DNA of 64,000 nt, taken from Pseudomonas lini. GTDB taxonomy: Bacteria > Pseudomonadota > Gammaproteobacteria > Pseudomonadales > Pseudomonadaceae. Location: positions 186,001-250,000 of the forward strand of contig NZ_JYLB01000005.1 in assembly GCF_001042905.1 (NCBI RefSeq), read 5' to 3'. Position numbers and translations under genes: made by a program. Below, piece after piece: positions 60,152-64,000 of the stretch (the stretch's first letter is position 1; the number at the start of each line of letters is the position of its first letter). The notes beneath the pieces are model-generated. The model saw nothing but the letters and a program-made list of their open reading frames with translations, had not been told where the DNA came from and searched no databases.

Positions 60152-61561
60152 ATGCAACAGCCAACAACAGGTTTGAAACGCGGGCTCTCGGCCCGACATA
60201 TTCGCTTCATGGCGCTGGGGTCGGCTATCGGCACCGGGCTGTTCTACGGTTCTGCCTCGGCCATTCAAATGGCCGGTCCTGCGGTATTGCTCGCTTACCT
60301 GATCGGTGGCGCGGCGGTGTTCATGGTCATGCGCGCCCTCGGCGAGATGGCGGTGCACAACCCGGTGGCCGGCTCTTTCGGCCAGTACGCGAGCACCTAC
60401 CTGGGGCCGATGGCGGGCTTCATTCTCGGTTGGACCTACGCGTTCGAAATGGTCATCGTCGGCATGGCAGACGTCACCGCGTTCGGTATTTACATGGGCT
60501 TCTGGTTTCCGGAAGTCGACCGCTGGATCTGGGTACTGGGCATCGTTTCGGTGGTCGGCGGCTTGAACCTGTGCAACGTCAAAGTCTTCGGTGAAATGGA
60601 GTTCTGGCTGTCGCTGCTCAAGGTCGCGGCCATCGTCGCGATGATCCTCGGTGGCTTCGGCATCATGCTCTTCGGTATCAGCACCGCGCCCGGCGCCCAG
60701 GCGACCGACATCAGCAACCTCTGGAGCCATGGCGGCTTCATGCCCAACGGCGCGGGTGGTCTGATCGCTTCATTTGCCGTGGTGATGTTTGCGTTCGGCG
60801 GCATTGAAATCATTGGCGTGACCGCTGGTGAAGCCAAAGACCCACAGCGCGTGCTGCCCAGGGCGATCAATGCCGTACCGTTGCGTATCCTGCTGTTCTA
60901 CGTGCTGACGATGTTCGTACTGATGTCGATCTTTCCATGGCAGCAGATCGGCAGCCAGGGCAGTCCGTTTGTGCAGATCTTCGACAACCTGGGCATCAGC
61001 TCGGCCGCGACCATCCTCAATATCGTGGTGATTTCGGCGGCAGTCTCGGCCATCAACAGTGACATCTTTGGCGCCGGTCGCATGATGTACGGTTTGGCCC
61101 AGCAAGGGCACGCACCCAAGGGCTTTGCCCGCTTGTCGGGCAATGGCGTGCCATGGATGACCGTGGTGGTGATGAGCGCCGCGCTGTTGCTGGGTGTGCT
61201 GCTGAACTACCTGATTCCGGAAAACGTGTTTTTGTTGATCGCCTCTGTCGCGACCTTTGCCACGGTGTGGGTCTGGCTGATGATTCTGTGCACCCAGGTG
61301 GCCATGCGTCGTTCCATGAGCGCCGAACAGGTCGCACAACTGAAATTCCCCGTGCCGTTCTGGCCCTATGCGCCTATGGCGGCGATTGCCTTCATGCTGT
61401 TCATTTTTGGCGTGCTGGGCTATTTCCCGAACACCCAGGCGGCGCTGATCGTCGGCGTGGTCTGGATTGTATTGCTGGTGCTGGCCTACCTGACGTGGGT
61501 GAAACCGGCGGCAGGCAAGGCAGTACCGGTTGAGCGGGAACCCTCTTTTTCTCATCGATAA
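60152..61561 (+). CDS. hutTh: APC/AAT-family amino-acid permease, probable histidine transporter
   Basis: A 469-aa protein with 12 membrane segments. The AAT signature LSARHIRFMALGSAIGTGLFYGS opens TM1, then MRALGEMAVHNPVAGSF and the family GGIEIIGVTAGEAKDPQ. The position between hutH2 and hutI supports histidine as substrate, as for hutTh of P. fluorescens. The start has AAGGACGAGAA upstream. Confidence 0.92.
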   Translation: MQQPTTGLKRGLSARHIRFMALGSAIGTGLFYGSASAIQMAGPAVLLAYLIGGAAVFMVMRALGEMAVHNPVAGSFGQYASTYLGPMAGFILGWTYAFEMVIVGMADVTAFGIYMGFWFPEVDRWIWVLGIVSVVGGLNLCNVKVFGEMEFWLSLLKVAAIVAMILGGFGIMLFGISTAPGAQATDISNLWSHGGFMPNGAGGLIASFAVVMFAFGGIEIIGVTAGEAKDPQRVLPRAINAVPLRILLFYVLTMFVLMSIFPWQQIGSQGSPFVQIFDNLGISSAATILNIVVISAAVSAINSDIFGAGRMMYGLAQQGHAPKGFARLSGNGVPWMTVVVMSAALLLGVLLNYLIPENVFLLIASVATFATVWVWLMILCTQVAMRRSMSAEQVAQLKFPVPFWPYAPMAAIAFMLFIFGVLGYFPNTQAALIVGVVWIVLLVLAYLTWVKPAAGKAVPVEREPSFSHR

Positions 61562-61578
61562 CCTAACGGAGGCCACGG

Positions 61579-62784
61579 ATGAAAACTCTCTGGCAACACT
61601 GCCACGTCGCAACGATGGCGCAAGGCGTCTACTCGATCATCGAGGATGCGGCCATTGTGACGTCAGGTGCGCACATTGAGTGGATTGGTCCGCGCGGCGA
61701 ACTGCCGTCAGGCGAGTACCCGGCAGTCAATGATCTTAAAGGGGCCTGGGTGACTCCGGGCCTGATCGACTGCCATACCCACACGGTGTTCGGCGGTAAC
61801 CGCAGCGGTGAATTCGAGCAACGTCTGCAAGGCGTCAGCTACGCGGAAATCGCCGCGGCCGGCGGTGGCATCGCCAGCACCGTGCGCGCCACTCGCTTAG
61901 CCTCCGAAGACGAGCTGTTCGCCAGCGCTGCCAAGCGTCTGAAGAGCCTGATGCGCGACGGCGTGACCACGGTCGAGATGAAGTCCGGCTACGGCCTGGA
62001 CCTGGCCAGCGAACGCAAGATCCTGCGGGTCATCCGTCGTCTTGGCGCCGAGCTGCCGGTCAGCGTGCGCAGCACCTGCCTGGCCGCCCACGCTCTGCCG
62101 CCGGAATACGCGGACCGCGCCGACGCTTACATCGATCACATCTGCAGCGAAATGCTTCCGGCGCTGGCGGCCGAAGGGTTGGTGGATGCGGTGGACGCTT
62201 TCTGCGAATACCTGGCGTTTTCGCCGGAACAGGTCGAACGGGTTTTCGTCGCCGCGCAGAACCTCGGCTTGCCGGTGAAGCTGCATGCCGAGCAATTGTC
62301 GTCGCTGCACGGTTCGAGCCTGGCGGCGCGTTACCACGCCCTGTCTGCCGATCACCTGGAATTCATGACCGAAGACGACGCCATTGCCATGGCCAAATCG
62401 GGCACTGTCGCGGTATTGCTGCCCGGCGCGTTCTACTTCCTGCGGGAAACCCAATTGCCGCCGATGGAAGCCCTGCGCAAACACGGCGTAAAAATCGCCA
62501 TCGCCAGCGACCTCAATCCCGGCACTTCGCCGGCGTTGTCGTTGCGCTTGATGTTGAACATGGCCTGCACCTGCTTCCGCATGACCCCGGAAGAGGCCCT
62601 GGCTGGCGCAACGATTCATGCCGCCACCGCGCTGGGCATGGCCGAGACTCACGGTTCGCTGGAAGCCGGAAAAGTCGCAGACTTCGTCGCCTGGCAGATT
62701 GATCGACCGGCCGACCTGTCGTACTGGCTGGGCGGCGACCTGGAAAAACGCGTCGTGCGTCACGGCGTCGAAACGAGCGTTTAG
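61579..62784 (+). CDS. hutI: Imidazolonepropionase HutI
   Basis: A 401-aa zinc amidohydrolase opening the imidazolone ring to formimino-glutamate. The metal motif is DCHTHTVFGGNRSGEF, and HAEQLSSLHGSSLAA, LSADHLEF and ASDLNPGTSPA follow. It lies 17 bp after hutTh with GGAGGCCACGG before the ATG, and 10 bp before hutG. Confidence 0.97.
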   Translation: MKTLWQHCHVATMAQGVYSIIEDAAIVTSGAHIEWIGPRGELPSGEYPAVNDLKGAWVTPGLIDCHTHTVFGGNRSGEFEQRLQGVSYAEIAAAGGGIASTVRATRLASEDELFASAAKRLKSLMRDGVTTVEMKSGYGLDLASERKILRVIRRLGAELPVSVRSTCLAAHALPPEYADRADAYIDHICSEMLPALAAEGLVDAVDAFCEYLAFSPEQVERVFVAAQNLGLPVKLHAEQLSSLHGSSLAARYHALSADHLEFMTEDDAIAMAKSGTVAVLLPGAFYFLRETQLPPMEALRKHGVKIAIASDLNPGTSPALSLRLMLNMACTCFRMTPEEALAGATIHAATALGMAETHGSLEAGKVADFVAWQIDRPADLSYWLGGDLEKRVVRHGVETSV

Positions 62785-62794
62785 GAGAGCAGTT

Positions 62795-63595
62795 GTGGAT
62801 AAGGTTCTGAACTTCAAACAAGGCCGCGTGCCGCTGCTGATCAGCATGCCCCACGCCGGTCTGCGCCTGACCCCGGCGGTCGAAGCGGGATTGATTCCCG
62901 ACGCGAAAAGCCTGCCGGACACCGATTGGCACATCCCAAGGCTTTACGAATTTGCCGCCGAGCTGGGTGCCAGCACCCTGACGGCCGAGTACTCGCGGTT
63001 TGTCATCGACCTGAACCGGCCTTCCGACGACAAGCCTTTGTATGTCGGCGCCACCACTGGTCTATACCCGGCGACGTTGTTCGACGGTATTCCATTGTTC
63101 CGTGAGGGCATGGAGCCGTCAGCGGCGGAACGAGCGACTTATCTGGAGCAAATCTGGACACCGTACCACCGCACCTTGCAGGAGGAACTGGCACGGCTGA
63201 ATGCCGAATTCGGCTACGCACTGCTATTCGATGCGCACTCGATCCGCTCGATCATCCCGCACCTGTTCGACGGCAAGCTACCGGACTTCAACCTCGGCAC
63301 CTTCAACGGCGCCAGTTGCGATCCACAGTTGGCTACTCAACTGGAAGCGATCTGCGCGAAGCACCTCGATTACAGCCATGTGCTGAACGGTCGCTTCAAG
63401 GGTGGGCACATCACCCGGCATTACGGCAACCCGGTCGAGAACATCCATGCCGTGCAACTGGAGTTGGGTCAGTGCACGTATATGGAAGAGTTTGAACCGT
63501 TCCGCTATCGCCCAGACTTGGCGGCACCGACGCAAGTGGTGCTCAGGGAATTGCTGCAAGGGCTGTTGGCGTGGGGCGCAAAGCACTACGGCTGA
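62795..63595 (+). CDS. hutG: N-formylglutamate deformylase HutG
   Basis: A 266-aa FGase-family hydrolase releasing formate and glutamate, the last step after HutF. It shows LLISMPHAGLRLT, DTDWHIPRLYEFAAELG, FVIDLNRPSDD, LLFDAHSIRS and GGHITRHYGNP. The start is GTG at 62795 with TAGGAGAGCAGTT upstream. The longer frame from 62618 overlaps hutI and was rejected. Confidence 0.95.
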   Translation: MDKVLNFKQGRVPLLISMPHAGLRLTPAVEAGLIPDAKSLPDTDWHIPRLYEFAAELGASTLTAEYSRFVIDLNRPSDDKPLYVGATTGLYPATLFDGIPLFREGMEPSAAERATYLEQIWTPYHRTLQEELARLNAEFGYALLFDAHSIRSIIPHLFDGKLPDFNLGTFNGASCDPQLATQLEAICAKHLDYSHVLNGRFKGGHITRHYGNPVENIHAVQLELGQCTYMEEFEPFRYRPDLAAPTQVVLRELLQGLLAWGAKHYG

Positions 63596-63607
63596 CTGAT
63601 CGCTGAC

Positions 63608-63712
63608 TGATCGTTCCCACGCTCCGCGTGGGAATGCAGCCCGTGACGCTCCGCGTCACTGGACGCAGAGCGTCCCTTGAGGCATTCCCACGCGGAGCGT
63701 GGGAACGATCGA
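63608..63712. repeat. Long palindromic repeat, family C
   Basis: The arms TGATCGTTCCCACGCTCCGC and inverted copy follow hutG and mark the end of the hut operon. The next 134 bp hold no gene and no control site that I can name. Confidence 0.85.
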
Positions 63713-63846
63713 CACTGGAACTGTCGCCACCGTGCAAAACACGGTCGCCACAGTTCACTTTTACCCTCTCGACGCTGCGTAATGTTCTGGGCACGGTGCA
63801 CGAAGACACCGGCCCTGACAATAATCTGCCGCACGAGACTCTCCCG

Positions 63847-64000
63847 ATGAAAAGACTGTTCACCCGCTGTCTCTCAACCCTCTGCGGCACTGCTCTTCTG
63901 AGCACCAGCGTTTTCGCCAACGACCCCGCTTCCTGCAAGACCGTACGCATGGGCGTGGTCAACTGGACCGACGTCATCGCCACCAGCGGCATGGCTGACG
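63847..64000 (+). CDS. N-terminus of an OpuAC-type ABC binding protein (runs off the window)
   Basis: 51 codons are visible. The signal peptide KRLFTRCLSTLCGTALLSTSVFA is followed by NDPASCKTVRMGVVNWTDVIATSGMAD, the opening of choline/betaine-type binding proteins (ChoX-like). It is a second member of the HutX superfamily immediately after the hut operon. Substrate and the rest of the operon lie outside the window. Confidence 0.75.
   Translation, partial: MKRLFTRCLSTLCGTALLSTSVFANDPASCKTVRMGVVNWTDVIATSGMAD

Noticed and set aside
58479..60167. A 562-residue leftward frame over hutH2
   Set aside because: Antisense shadow of a highly conserved gene; the translation is low-complexity Gln/His/Arg-rich.

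Overview
The window is from a fluorescent-group Pseudomonas chromosome. The evidence is the gene order (yggX-mutY-asmA; hisBHAF; envC-gpmI-grxC-secB-trmL; ntrC-ntrB-glnA; the hut locus), the high GC content, and many intergenic palindromes of the REP families common in P. fluorescens-type genomes (cores GTGGGAGCGGGCTTG and GTAGGAGCTGCCGAAGG). Most of it is conserved backbone. Only the first ~3 kb looks accessory.

Layout: 1-3207 holds a leftward group of a truncated edge ORF, an AlbA_2/ATPase-type protein and a DUF1016/PDDEXK nuclease, a pair often met in defence or restriction loci. A small secreted protein and tRNA-Phe follow. 3.9-8 kb is yggX-mutY-asmA plus a PanZ-like GNAT protein; 8.3-10 kb an oxalate/formate-type MFS transporter; 10.2-14.1 kb hisB-hisH-DUF2164-hisA-hisF and a solute-binding protein; 14.1-20.7 kb a trypsin-like protease, a YibQ-type polysaccharide deacetylase broken by one in-frame amber codon, ctpA, envC and gpmI; 20.8-22.7 kb rhodanese-grxC-secB and trmL. 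22.7-30 kb is the nitrogen-control block: a three-module RNA locus that I identify as NrsZ, ntrC, ntrB, two DUF4124 proteins, a periplasmic chorismate mutase and glnA. 30.2-47.1 kb contains thiI, typA, a YkgJ-type protein, glgP, a giant DUF2339/DUF3999 membrane pair, fbp, a DUF924 protein, a PctA-like chemoreceptor and two lipoproteins.

47.3-63.6 kb is a complete histidine-utilisation locus: hutF (leftward), then hutC, hutD, hutU, an NCS1-type transporter (hutTu), the hutXWV ABC transporter, hutH1, hutH2, hutTh, hutI and hutG. It supplies uptake, histidase, urocanase, imidazolonepropionase and the two-step HutF/HutG route to glutamate, with HutC as repressor. The hutU promoter shows a sigma-54 element whose start site lies in a perfect HutC-type palindrome, with an inverted TGTTAC/GTAACA pair (CbrB-like) upstream. 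The window ends in the first codons of a second OpuAC-type binding protein.

The points most worth checking are (1) the NrsZ-like triple-module RNA with its own sigma-54 promoter and tandem NtrC-like sites, (2) hutH1, an intact HAL-family gene that has lost the Ala-Ser-Gly triad needed for the MIO cofactor, (3) the amber-interrupted deacetylase, and (4) the layered promoter of hutU. I saw no prophage, insertion sequence, CRISPR array or clearly unprecedented multi-gene system.
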